Below are positions 34,091-40,779 of a DNA stretch of 40,779 bases, one piece after another. The stretch is from contig NZ_NFHD01000030.1 of the NCBI RefSeq assembly GCF_002159185.1, forward strand, positions 1 to 40,779. The letters run 5' to 3'. The notes below the pieces were generated by a model, which worked only from the letters and a program-made list of their open reading frames with translations, was not told where the DNA came from and ran no database searches. A program made the translations under genes and the position numbers. Each line of letters opens with the position of its first letter. Position 1 is the stretch's first letter. The DNA comes from Gemmiger sp. An87. Its GTDB lineage: Bacteria; Bacillota; Clostridia; Oscillospirales; Ruminococcaceae.

Positions 34091-34471
34091 TTACTTCTTG
34101 GCCTTGGTGCCCAGTTCCTTGATCGCGTTCATGAACTCGTCATCCTTCTGGCCGCCAGCAGTACCGGCGTCGTTTTTAACGCCATTCATGCCGCTGCCGT
34201 CGGCATCCTTCTTGATGTCATTCAGAAACTTGTCGCCCTGCTTCTTGGCATTTTTGACCACCGCCTTGGCGAAATCCGCCGCGCTCATGGGCTTGACAAA
34301 CTTCGCCTCGTTGGTCATGTCCTCGCTGCCGGGCAGGCTCATTTCCTCAATGTCCTGGATGCGCTGGCGCTCCTCGTTCCGAGCATTCTGCGCCGCCGCC
34401 TCCTCGATTTCGTTGACCAGGGCAGGGTAAGCCCCGCGCAGATCGTTCACGGTTTTGATTTCGACTGCCAT
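34091..34471 (-). CDS. Nested in-frame scaffold protein
   Basis: Within the protease gene, ATG 34471 is preceded by AGAAGGAGG eight bases upstream, as strong as any site in the operon. The resulting 126-residue product (beginning AVEIKTVNDLRGAYPALVNE) is acidic and helical, like capsid scaffolds, and matches the C-terminal half of the protease fusion. This reproduces the lambda C/Nu3 arrangement, in which the scaffold is made from an internal start. Confidence 0.75.
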   Translation of the reverse strand: MAVEIKTVNDLRGAYPALVNEIEEAAAQNARNEERQRIQDIEEMSLPGSEDMTNEAKFVKPMSAADFAKAVVKNAKKQGDKFLNDIKKDADGSGMNGVKNDAGTAGGQKDDEFMNAIKELGTKAKK

Positions 34472-35188
34472 GTTGTTGTCCTCCTTCTGGCAATTTTTAT
34501 TTACAAAGCCTTCGGCGGCGGTTGCTGCCTTGGCGCTCTGTACAAAGTTGGGGGCCTTATCGAAAGGCACTCCGGTGTTGACGCTATTGATAAACAGCAG
34601 ACCGCCGCGGTTCTCTGCCACAACGCTTTCGTCGTCTACCAATTCGTCAACAAAGCCGTTTTCTTTGGCTTGTGCGGCCGTCCACCAGCTCGTGGCATCC
34701 ATCCATGCGGTTACATCCTCTTTGCTTTTACCCGTCTTTTTCGCATACAGGCCGATGATGCTTTCCTTGATGGCCGCCAGGGCTTCGATATATTTCCGCA
34801 AATCCTCGGCGTCATAGTACCCATAGGCCCCAATGCGCACAGGATGCACCATGTAGGTGCTATCGTTGGCTGCGATTACCTTTCCGCAGTGGCAGGCAAC
34901 AATGGTTGCCGCACTTGCACACAGTCCGTCGATCTTTGCCGACACATCCGCCGGGTGCTGTTCCAGCAGATTTCCGATTGCTTGGGCAGCGAACACGTCG
35001 CCGCCGCCAGAGTTGATTCGTACCACGATCTTGTCCAGTGCTCCCAACCCGGCCAGCTCGTCAGCAAACTGTTTCGGGGTCACTTCATCGCCCCACCAGC
35101 TCGTTTGCGAGATATCTCCATAGAGCAGAAGCTCTACAGTGTTGTCGGCCTGATTTCGGAACTGCCAGAACTTTTTACTTTCAGGCAT
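34091..35188 (-). CDS. ClpP-like head maturation protease with C-terminal scaffold domain
   Basis: 365 residues. The N-terminal ~200 residues are a ClpP/S49-like serine protease (GDISQTSWWG, RINSGGGDVFAAQAI, nucleophile Ser in GLCASAATIVACH, then MVHPV with the His region). The distal ~125 residues are the helical scaffold part. The protease cleaves the scaffold and capsid during maturation. ATG 35188 has a GAGG site; an 8-base overlap joins it to the portal gene. Confidence 0.92.
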   Translation of the reverse strand: MPESKKFWQFRNQADNTVELLLYGDISQTSWWGDEVTPKQFADELAGLGALDKIVVRINSGGGDVFAAQAIGNLLEQHPADVSAKIDGLCASAATIVACHCGKVIAANDSTYMVHPVRIGAYGYYDAEDLRKYIEALAAIKESIIGLYAKKTGKSKEDVTAWMDATSWWTAAQAKENGFVDELVDDESVVAENRGGLLFINSVNTGVPFDKAPNFVQSAKAATAAEGFVNKNCQKEDNNMAVEIKTVNDLRGAYPALVNEIEEAAAQNARNEERQRIQDIEEMSLPGSEDMTNEAKFVKPMSAADFAKAVVKNAKKQGDKFLNDIKKDADGSGMNGVKNDAGTAGGQKDDEFMNAIKELGTKAKK

Positions 35189-36803
35189 CTCCTTGTCCTC
35201 CTTCTTCCCCCGCCGTGGGCGGCTTCGGCTCCGGCGGGTTTGTGATCTCATCTACCTCGCGCTTGCGCTTTACCTCCATGGCCCTCTGCCGGACGTTCCG
35301 GTTATAGTCTCCACCCGTCATTTGGGCTGTTTCCTCCTGCGCCGTGCTGAAACAGGCATCCACCCGCTTGATGGCCGCCTCCACCTCCTGTACCGGGTTC
35401 AGGTTTGTGCGTGCCGGCCCATTCCATGCGCAGGCCGTGTAGGCTTTCCGCCGGGCCAAGTCTGTAAAAAATCCAGGTGCGCGAATGCGCCCTCGGGCAA
35501 CAGCTTCGGCAAACCACTCCTCATAGATCGGTTGGCAAAAATCATCTGCAAACCAATCCCTCTGCATACTGCAAACACGCCAGAACTCATTCAGCGCGCC
35601 TCTTGCCGCCGAATAGCTTGTGGTGAACTGTTTGAGCATGACTTCCGGCGGAATTTCCAGTGCGGCGCCAATGAGCTTGATCATGGCATTCGTGAAGGTG
35701 TCATATCCTGCCGTCGGGTGTTTCGGGTCTGCAAAAACCGGTTCCTCTCCGGGGTTCAGATCAATAATGGCGCCAGGGCCCAGCTCAATGCTGGTTTGAT
35801 CCTGTGTGTCTATCAGCTCCGATGCAGGAATCATTTCACCAAAAGGCCGTCCGTCCGCCGGGCTCTGGGATTTGATGAACACCGTAAACATGGCCGAAAT
35901 GACCGCCGCCGTAATCTCAGCGTCGGTATATCGTCCCAACTGTTTTAGGCTTTCCAACACAGGTGCTAAAATCGGAACACCGCGGCACTGGCCGATTCTT
36001 TCCCGATTCATAATGTGCAGCACATTTCTGCGGCCGGTAATCGCCCCGTAGGCTTCAACCCGCTGCCATGTAATACCTTCTGTGCCCGCCGTGCTATTGC
36101 TCGCCAGCGGGTGGCGGTTGCAAATCCAGTACGCAACCACCATACCGTCGCGGTCGGTTTCCACGCCCTGCACAATGCTATAGACATCGTGGCCTTGCAC
36201 CGTACACGGCGCAAGACGATCAAATCCGTTCGGGCTGCAAATCCTGTCGCCCTCGATCAGACGAACGCGCAGGTCGTAGGGCTGTCCCGCCATGGTCTTT
36301 ACCGGCAGCAGCGCAACGGCGTCACCGTTCATCAAATAAGACAAGAATGCCAGCTGTTGGAGCTTCCAAAAGTTGTCAATCCGTTCTGCATCGCAAGTGG
36401 GCGTGTCCGCCCACAGAGCAAATTCCCGTGCGATCTGGTTTTGCAGTTCCTCGGTCTGTTCTTGCGTCAGTCCCAAAAACTCCCCGTCCACCTGTGGCGA
36501 CGGTATAAGGCCGCTGGCAACCACATTGGTGCGCATGGTTTTGAGTGCGGCGGCGGCCGTCGGGATGCCCATGTAGGCATCCCGGCTTCTCTGGCGCAAC
36601 ACATCCAGGTTGTCCTCGATGTCCTCCTTGGCGCTGCCGCCGTGGTACATCCACCCCCTCATGCTTTTCTTGGTCTGGTTTGCACCGTAGTTTCCGTACC
36701 CGCTGTTGATCACAGACAGGGCGGCGCGGGCGGCGGCCCGCTTTGCTGCGTGAACGGGCGCGACGGCGGCAACCGCTCTGTCAATGATATTCGGTTTTGC
36801 CAT
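35181..36803 (-). CDS. Portal protein, lambda gpB family
   Basis: 540 residues of the lambda portal family (MRTNVVASGLIPSPQVDGE; LIEGDRICSPNG; MNRERIGQCRGVPILAPVLESLKQLGRYTDAEI; IPPEVMLKQFTTSYSAARGALNEFWR). A dodecameric ring at one vertex through which DNA enters and leaves. ATG 36803 follows GTGAGGAGG. Confidence 0.95.
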   Translation of the reverse strand: MAKPNIIDRAVAAVAPVHAAKRAAARAALSVINSGYGNYGANQTKKSMRGWMYHGGSAKEDIEDNLDVLRQRSRDAYMGIPTAAAALKTMRTNVVASGLIPSPQVDGEFLGLTQEQTEELQNQIAREFALWADTPTCDAERIDNFWKLQQLAFLSYLMNGDAVALLPVKTMAGQPYDLRVRLIEGDRICSPNGFDRLAPCTVQGHDVYSIVQGVETDRDGMVVAYWICNRHPLASNSTAGTEGITWQRVEAYGAITGRRNVLHIMNRERIGQCRGVPILAPVLESLKQLGRYTDAEITAAVISAMFTVFIKSQSPADGRPFGEMIPASELIDTQDQTSIELGPGAIIDLNPGEEPVFADPKHPTAGYDTFTNAMIKLIGAALEIPPEVMLKQFTTSYSAARGALNEFWRVCSMQRDWFADDFCQPIYEEWFAEAVARGRIRAPGFFTDLARRKAYTACAWNGPARTNLNPVQEVEAAIKRVDACFSTAQEETAQMTGGDYNRNVRQRAMEVKRKREVDEITNPPEPKPPTAGEEGGQGDA

Positions 36804-36814
36804 GTCTGCCCTCC

Positions 36815-37051
36815 TCACACATCACGAATGACGGCCCTGTACGCCCGGTTTCTGCCACCCTGTTTTTCTTCGGCCTCCGCCTGCGCCAGCTTACCGGCCC
36901 AGTATTCCATCTGCTCGCGTACCTGTTTCAGGTCTGCACGGGTCAGCGTTCTGTTCCCGATCTGGTAGCTCTGCCCTGTTGCAATCGCTTCCTCGGCATC
37001 CAGCCAGGTTTTCAGTTTTTGTTTACACAGCTCTTTGCTGAATACTGCCAT
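36815..37051 (-). CDS. gpW-like head protein (DUF6148)
   Basis: 78 residues with the head-tail gpW-like pattern (LKTWLDAEEAIATGQSYQIG, LTRADLKQVREQMEYW). It lies between the large terminase and portal, overlapping the terminase end. The start at 37051 follows GGAGG with an 11-base spacer. Confidence 0.88.
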   Translation of the reverse strand: MAVFSKELCKQKLKTWLDAEEAIATGQSYQIGNRTLTRADLKQVREQMEYWAGKLAQAEAEEKQGGRNRAYRAVIRDV

Positions 37052-37052
37052 A

Positions 37053-38891
37053 TCAAACAATGCCTCCGTTTATTCTTCTGCGCCCTTGACGGTGCCTCGG
37101 TGCTATTGCAGCCTCCTGCTTGGTCAGCACCGGGTTGGCTATCTCCAATGCAGCCGTAGCATAGTTGCGCAGGTCAAGCGGCTCGTTTCGTTTATACTTC
37201 TCGTCTTTCAACACCCACATGGTGGTCATGCGGCCTTTTTTGAATCGGGTCACCAGCTTTTCGCTGGTTAGTCCCCGGAAATACAACTCGTCGTAGCCAG
37301 CTTCTTCTTCCGCCGGGAAATGGCAGTAGTTCGGGCCTTTGGTTGTGTGCCTTAGCCGTTGGTACAGCAGTGACTTTCCTGCATCAACGCCGATGATGAA
37401 CAGCGGCGCACGAACGCGGTTATTGGTCGAAGGGTTTCGGATATATGGGACATCCGCTCCGCCCTTGCCCTTTATTGCGAATACTCGCCTGTCAAATCGC
37501 TCTTTGCAGAAAGAGTAAACGGCGTTCGCGTGATGTCCGCCGCTGTCCATGCAGCAGGCGATAATTCGCATGGCGGTGCCATCCTTTTTACGGAAGGTCC
37601 CCAGCAGAAAGTTGTCCAGATCATTCCACACCTGTTCTTTCATCAGGTCCCCGAAAATTTTCTGGTAACGGATTCCCCAGCTCTCTTTGCCAACGCCCCA
37701 GCCGACCACTTCAACCTCAAAGCGATCATCTTGCACGTCCACGCCGGCAGTCAGCGCCAGAACATCGTCCGGCACCTCTGCCTCGTAAATCTCGCGGCGC
37801 TGGTACAGATCACCTTCCTCAACCTGCTCTCCCTGCTCCTCCCAGGTTTCCCCCAATTCGGTATTTACCCACACTTTCATGCCTTCCGGGTTTCCCTGTT
37901 CAAGCTGCTCATTTGCGACCAAGAACTTGGAAACAATTTCATTCCAGCTGCAAAACGTGCTCGCCAGTGTATTCAGGTGAAACCCCCGGGCCTCTGCGTT
38001 TGGGTTTTCCGCAACGAATTTACCTCGCTTGGACGCCTGTTTCCAGGCGTATTCTCCGCTCAGGGTTCCGCAGGATTCGCAGGCGTACAGCACCGGCGCC
38101 GACGGGTTTTCTTTGTCAAACTTAACCCCGCCCCACGTCAGTGGTTGATAGTGTCCGCACACCGGGCAAGGAACATTCCACTCTTCTTTTGTGGATTGGT
38201 TGAACTCGGTTTCAATACGGCTATGCCCTTTGATAACCGGCGTTGATACCATGACGGTTTTCTTGTCCCAAAATGTGGTCTGTCGTTTTTGCGCCAAGCT
38301 GAGGGGGTCGCCCTCCGTTCCGGCGCTTTGTGGATATCTGTCCACCTCGTCAGCAAGCAACACCTTAATTGGCCGGCTCGCTAGGCCCGTGGCGCTGTTG
38401 GCGCCCACAATGGTTATGTGCCCGCCGGGGAAGTTCTTTTTCAAGATGGTGTTGCCGGAATATCTGCTTTTGGTGTCTACCTTGTCCCTCAGTTCCGGCG
38501 TGTCTCGGAGCATCGGCGCAAGGCGGTCTTTTGAAAATGTTTGCCCCATGTCAAGCGTCGGCTGCATACATAGCATCGGTGCCGGGGCATAGTCCATGTA
38601 ATATCCGATAGTGTTCAGTATAAAGGCATCGGTTTTCCCGATCTGCGCAGCAGACATGATGATCACTTTCCGCACATGGAGGTCCCCGATGGCATCCATA
38701 ATCTCCCGCTGGTACGGTGCCTTGTCCGTATGCCATCGGCCTGGTTCCGCACTGCTTTCTGCCGAAAGCATCCTGTACCGGTCCGCCCACTGGCTTAATG
38801 TCAATTCCGGCGGAGGGTCAAGGGCTTTCAGACATCGTGTCAGCATTTCGAGGGTCGGCTTTGGCAGTTCTACCAGTTGCTTTGTTTTCAC
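37053..38891 (-). CDS. Terminase large subunit, GpA family
   Basis: 612 residues, the lambda gpA packaging motor. Features: Walker-type SAAQIGKTDA (about residue 81-90), LLADEVDRYP as Walker B, SRIETEFNQST, CxxC-x-CxxC zinc-like motifs (CPVCGHYQ, ACESCG), and nuclease segment DVQDDRFEVEVVGWG. It drives ATP-dependent DNA packaging and cuts the concatemer. GpA-type enzymes work with Nu1-like small subunits, encoded just upstream. Confidence 0.95.
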   Translation of the reverse strand: MKTKQLVELPKPTLEMLTRCLKALDPPPELTLSQWADRYRMLSAESSAEPGRWHTDKAPYQREIMDAIGDLHVRKVIIMSAAQIGKTDAFILNTIGYYMDYAPAPMLCMQPTLDMGQTFSKDRLAPMLRDTPELRDKVDTKSRYSGNTILKKNFPGGHITIVGANSATGLASRPIKVLLADEVDRYPQSAGTEGDPLSLAQKRQTTFWDKKTVMVSTPVIKGHSRIETEFNQSTKEEWNVPCPVCGHYQPLTWGGVKFDKENPSAPVLYACESCGTLSGEYAWKQASKRGKFVAENPNAEARGFHLNTLASTFCSWNEIVSKFLVANEQLEQGNPEGMKVWVNTELGETWEEQGEQVEEGDLYQRREIYEAEVPDDVLALTAGVDVQDDRFEVEVVGWGVGKESWGIRYQKIFGDLMKEQVWNDLDNFLLGTFRKKDGTAMRIIACCMDSGGHHANAVYSFCKERFDRRVFAIKGKGGADVPYIRNPSTNNRVRAPLFIIGVDAGKSLLYQRLRHTTKGPNYCHFPAEEEAGYDELYFRGLTSEKLVTRFKKGRMTTMWVLKDEKYKRNEPLDLRNYATAALEIANPVLTKQEAAIAPRHRQGRRRINGGIV

Positions 38892-39030
38892 GGACCCACC
38901 TTCTCCCGTTCACGCAGTTGGGGAAAAAGCAGCGGTATCGCTCCTCCTGGATTCTTTCTCCCCACACACAGCCGGCGCATTTACTCTTCTCCTTCCCCTT
39001 TTTCTTCTTGGGTGTTTTCTTTCTCGGCAT
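38818..39030 (-). CDS. Small Cys-rich zinc-finger-like phage protein
   Basis: 70 residues from ATG 39030 (GGGAGG site 11 bases upstream). The basic N terminus (PRKKTPKKKKGKEKSK) is followed by CAGC ... C ... C, a compact zinc-binding pattern. It overlaps both neighbours (50 bases of the Nu1-like gene, 74 of the large terminase), which is unusual but typical of small accessory genes in terminase regions. Function unknown. Confidence 0.55.
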   Translation of the reverse strand: MPRKKTPKKKKGKEKSKCAGCVWGERIQEERYRCFFPNCVNGRRWVRENKATGRTAKADPRNADTMSESP

Positions 39031-39502
39031 TCTCGTCGCCGCCTCCCGTTTCTTCAAGGGCTACATGGTAGTCACTCATTTCCTCCAAGGTTTCTTCGAT
39101 AGCCTTTTTCAGCTCGTCAAATATGGCCGTGCGGTCGCCGCCCATGCTTGCCAGTGTGGGCGATAGCTTAGCGGGAAGCGCAAGAAACCGGCTTCTTGCA
39201 TTCAGGAAAATGGTTTTGATACCCTTTTCGATATCTTCGGTTCTATGCAATTCCCCCATACGAAGTCGGTTTTCCATTTCTGCGGCTTCTCTTTTCGCCC
39301 TGGTCAGCCCCGCCCGTTCATCGTTCAGGTTGATTTTCCCGCTGCCATTTTTGATATAAGTGATATATCTCGAAACCGTGAGCCGCAAATCATACAGGCC
39401 GGGGCGGGCCTCCTCGATCACGCCCTCGTCCCGCAACTGCCGCACCCGCCTTTCGGTCAATCCCAGCCAGGATGCAACGACCTTACTCGTGTATAGCTTC
39501 AT
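38981..39502 (-). CDS. Terminase small subunit, lambda Nu1-like
   Basis: 173 residues. The N terminus is a winged helix-turn-helix like Nu1 (YTSKVVASWLGLTERRVRQLRDEGVI), followed by a helical dimerisation/TerL-contact region (FDELKKAIEETLEEM). It recognises the packaging site and recruits GpA. ATG 39502 is used; the gene overlaps the upstream terminase-like gene by 20 bases. Confidence 0.85.
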   Translation of the reverse strand: MKLYTSKVVASWLGLTERRVRQLRDEGVIEEARPGLYDLRLTVSRYITYIKNGSGKINLNDERAGLTRAKREAAEMENRLRMGELHRTEDIEKGIKTIFLNARSRFLALPAKLSPTLASMGGDRTAIFDELKKAIEETLEEMSDYHVALEETGGGDENAEKENTQEEKGEGEE

Positions 39503-40247
39503 CGTCAATGTCAGCCTCCTCTTGCGGGTCAACGTCAATCGCCCCGGTCGCTCTCATGCGCATAATGTCGAGGCGTTGCCTTTCAAGTTCCATGCGTTCT
39601 TTATTTTCTTCGATGGTCCGCAGGCTGTCCGCAATTTTCGCAATGCGCCCCTGAACTTTGTACAATGCCTCTTGCAATTTCAGTACCCGGCTAAAGGCGC
39701 TGTCCTTGCTGTACATACCCATGTTCTGTGCTGCGCCGTCCTTCTTCGCTTCGCCCCTTCCCGCCGGTACACGCATATCCAAAAGACTGGTTATATACAG
39801 GCTATCTTCCGGCGCCTTCTCGTATTCAGCGATTTTGGACATGATTTTGTGCTCCCGGAATTTCAGGATTTTCATTTCATGTTCCAATGCTTCCCGGCTC
39901 CCCAGGGGCGTTTGGTCCACAAACTCCCGTTCCTCGTCGGACAGCATATCGAAAAAGACGGCGCTGTATGCTCCGTCCTTTTCTGCATTTTTATTTCCAC
40001 GCGGCGCACCCGGGTGGCTGCCTGCCGCATTTTTGTGTCCGGCGCTATTTTTGTTTCCGGGCTGGCCGCCCCTCTTTTTTTTGGGCAGGGCGGAATCCCA
40101 TTTGTCCAGTGTTTTCCAGTTCCGCACAGTCTGATATGTCACGCCCAATTCATCGGCCAGCTTGCGCAAATTAACCTTTTCGCCCTTGGCGCATCGGGCG
40201 ACATATTCAGCCTTGGCGGTATCTCTTGACGAGCTCCGCTTTGGCAT
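39483..40247 (-). CDS. Phage terminase small-subunit-like DNA-binding protein
   Basis: 254 residues. The N terminus holds a helix-turn-helix (LRKLADELGVTYQTVRNWKTLDKW) and then a basic GNKNA region (GGQPGNKNSAGHKNA), a pattern found in Firmicute terminase small-subunit-like proteins (YqaS-type). The rest is charged coiled coil. ATG 40247 follows GGAGGT. The presence of a second small subunit next to it leaves open which one binds the packaging site; this one may be an auxiliary DNA-binding protein. Confidence 0.8.
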   Translation of the reverse strand: MPKRSSSRDTAKAEYVARCAKGEKVNLRKLADELGVTYQTVRNWKTLDKWDSALPKKKRGGQPGNKNSAGHKNAAGSHPGAPRGNKNAEKDGAYSAVFFDMLSDEEREFVDQTPLGSREALEHEMKILKFREHKIMSKIAEYEKAPEDSLYITSLLDMRVPAGRGEAKKDGAAQNMGMYSKDSAFSRVLKLQEALYKVQGRIAKIADSLRTIEENKERMELERQRLDIMRMRATGAIDVDPQEEADIDDEAIHE

Positions 40248-40270
40248 TTTGCACCTCCGCATAATGATAA

Positions 40271-40295
40271 TGCCCGCGCTTATCTGGCGCGGGCA
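40271..40295. terminator. Hairpin before the terminase gene
   Basis: Perfect 9-bp GC-rich arms (40271-40279 and 40287-40295) with a T-rich tail on the plus strand and AT-rich sequence on the other side. It may be a bidirectional terminator or a leader stem of the late mRNA. Confidence 0.6.
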
Positions 40296-40306
40296 TTTTA
40301 TTTTTC

Positions 40307-40324
40307 ATGCTATCAATATAGCAT
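40307..40324. repeat. 18-bp palindrome in the late-operon leader
   Basis: ATGCTAT-caat-ATAGCAT with perfect 7-bp arms, 60 bases upstream of the terminase start. It is AT-rich and has operator-like spacing; a regulatory role is an inference. No confident -35/-10 pair was found nearby on the minus strand. Confidence 0.5.
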
Positions 40325-40434
40325 CGAAAGCCTGTATAAGTTGCTAACTCTCGCAAATTTTTTCATCAATTTTCTTTTTGACCCCCCTATTCTTTTTTTC
40401 CAGGGCCCCGTGGAAGCCCAAAAAAAGCACTTGC

Positions 40435-40640
40435 ACCTAGAAAACTTTTGCGCTTCGGAACCCGTATATTAACGCGCGCGCCCGCCAGTACCTGCGCGCG
40501 CATGGGTGCAGGCAGGCGTGGCGCGTGTGTATATATTGCGCGTGCGTATGGGCGCATTGCGGCGCTTTAATGTTCGCGCGGGTGTGGGTGGTGGTGCTGC
40601 TGCTGCTGGTGCTGCTGCTGCTGGTGGTGGTGCAAGTAAC
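40435..40640. other. Low-complexity alternating purine-pyrimidine region
   Basis: Runs of CGCGCGCG, GCGCGTGTGTATATA and repeated GCT/GGT triplets. The composition differs sharply from the flanking terminase gene. Weak frames cross it but are compositional. The span 40248-40779 contains no gene that can be supported; it holds the two hairpins, this region and the 24-bp repeats. Confidence 0.6.
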
Positions 40641-40664
40641 AGGGCGGCCCATGATCGGCAGCCC

Positions 40665-40779
40665 GGCATCATCGGGCCGGCGGCGGGCGGCACCATCGGG
40701 CCGGCGGCGGGCGGCACCATCGGGCCGGCGGCGGGCGGCACCATCGGGCCGGCGGTGGGCGGCATCATCGGGCCGGCGG
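40665..40779. repeat. 24-bp tandem repeat array at the right edge
   Basis: About 4.8 copies of a 24-bp unit (starting at 40665, 40689, 40713, 40737 and 40761), GC-rich, with variants at the third base of the ATC codon-like core. On the minus strand an open frame reads as an octapeptide repeat (PMVPPAAG) and remains open at the window edge, so it could be the C-terminal part of a proline-rich protein, or a non-coding repeat. Confidence 0.85.

Noticed and set aside
40437-40652. 71-codon minus-strand frame with Thr/Ser/His runs
   Set aside because: It follows simple repeats and lacks a ribosome binding site; composition explains it.
40665-40779. CRISPR array
   Set aside because: The units are directly adjacent 24-bp tandem copies without unique spacers.

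Overview
The window looks like the chromosome of a high-GC, low-G+C-lineage Firmicute of the gut Oscillospirales kind (a Faecalibacterium, Subdoligranulum or Gemmiger relative). The evidence is a phenylalanine T-box leader before pheS-pheT, strong AGGAGG ribosome binding sites, GC-rich codon use and the style of the prophage. The genus is an inference; no rRNA or marker alignment could be run.

Host part (1-11.9 kb). A MerR-type regulator sits upstream of a short-chain dehydrogenase/reductase and an OFA-type MFS transporter. The promoter between them has the 19-bp spacer typical of MerR control. Next come a MITE-like inverted-repeat element, the T-box controlled pheS-pheT operon, a YczE/YitT-like membrane protein gene broken by a one-base shift in a T6 run, a small anchored protein, a lipoprotein, and an antibiotic-resistance-type ABC-F ATPase. 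The ABC-F gene has its own promoter, a four-codon leader (MRIR, a macrolide-stalling type motif), and an intrinsic terminator in front of the gene: a translation-attenuated resistance switch.

Prophage part (about 11.95 kb to the right edge). All genes are on the minus strand, so the phage reads right to left: terminase small subunit(s), GpA-type large terminase, gpW-like protein, lambda-type portal, ClpP-like protease with a nested scaffold, decoration protein, capsid, connectors, contractile sheath and tube, tail-assembly chaperone with a -1 frameshift, tape measure, LysM/gpX, gpD hub, gpV spike, gpU, gp25, gpJ, gpI, fibre-region proteins, a diversity-generating retroelement (DGR), then endolysin and holin. 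This is a myophage with a lambda-like head and a P2/Mu-like baseplate. Integrase, repressor and replication genes are not in the window and presumably lie beyond 40779.

The main system is the DGR at 14475-17601: variable protein, Avd, template repeat and reverse transcriptase in transcription order. The 116-bp template (15860-15975) and variable repeat (16526-16641) differ at 13 positions, and every difference is at an adenine of the template on the coding strand. Eleven Asn AAC codons in the template are the mutable sites, nine of which are changed in the present variable protein. The variable protein is a C-type-lectin/formylglycine-enzyme-fold protein at the end of the tail-fibre region, so it is probably the receptor-binding tip.
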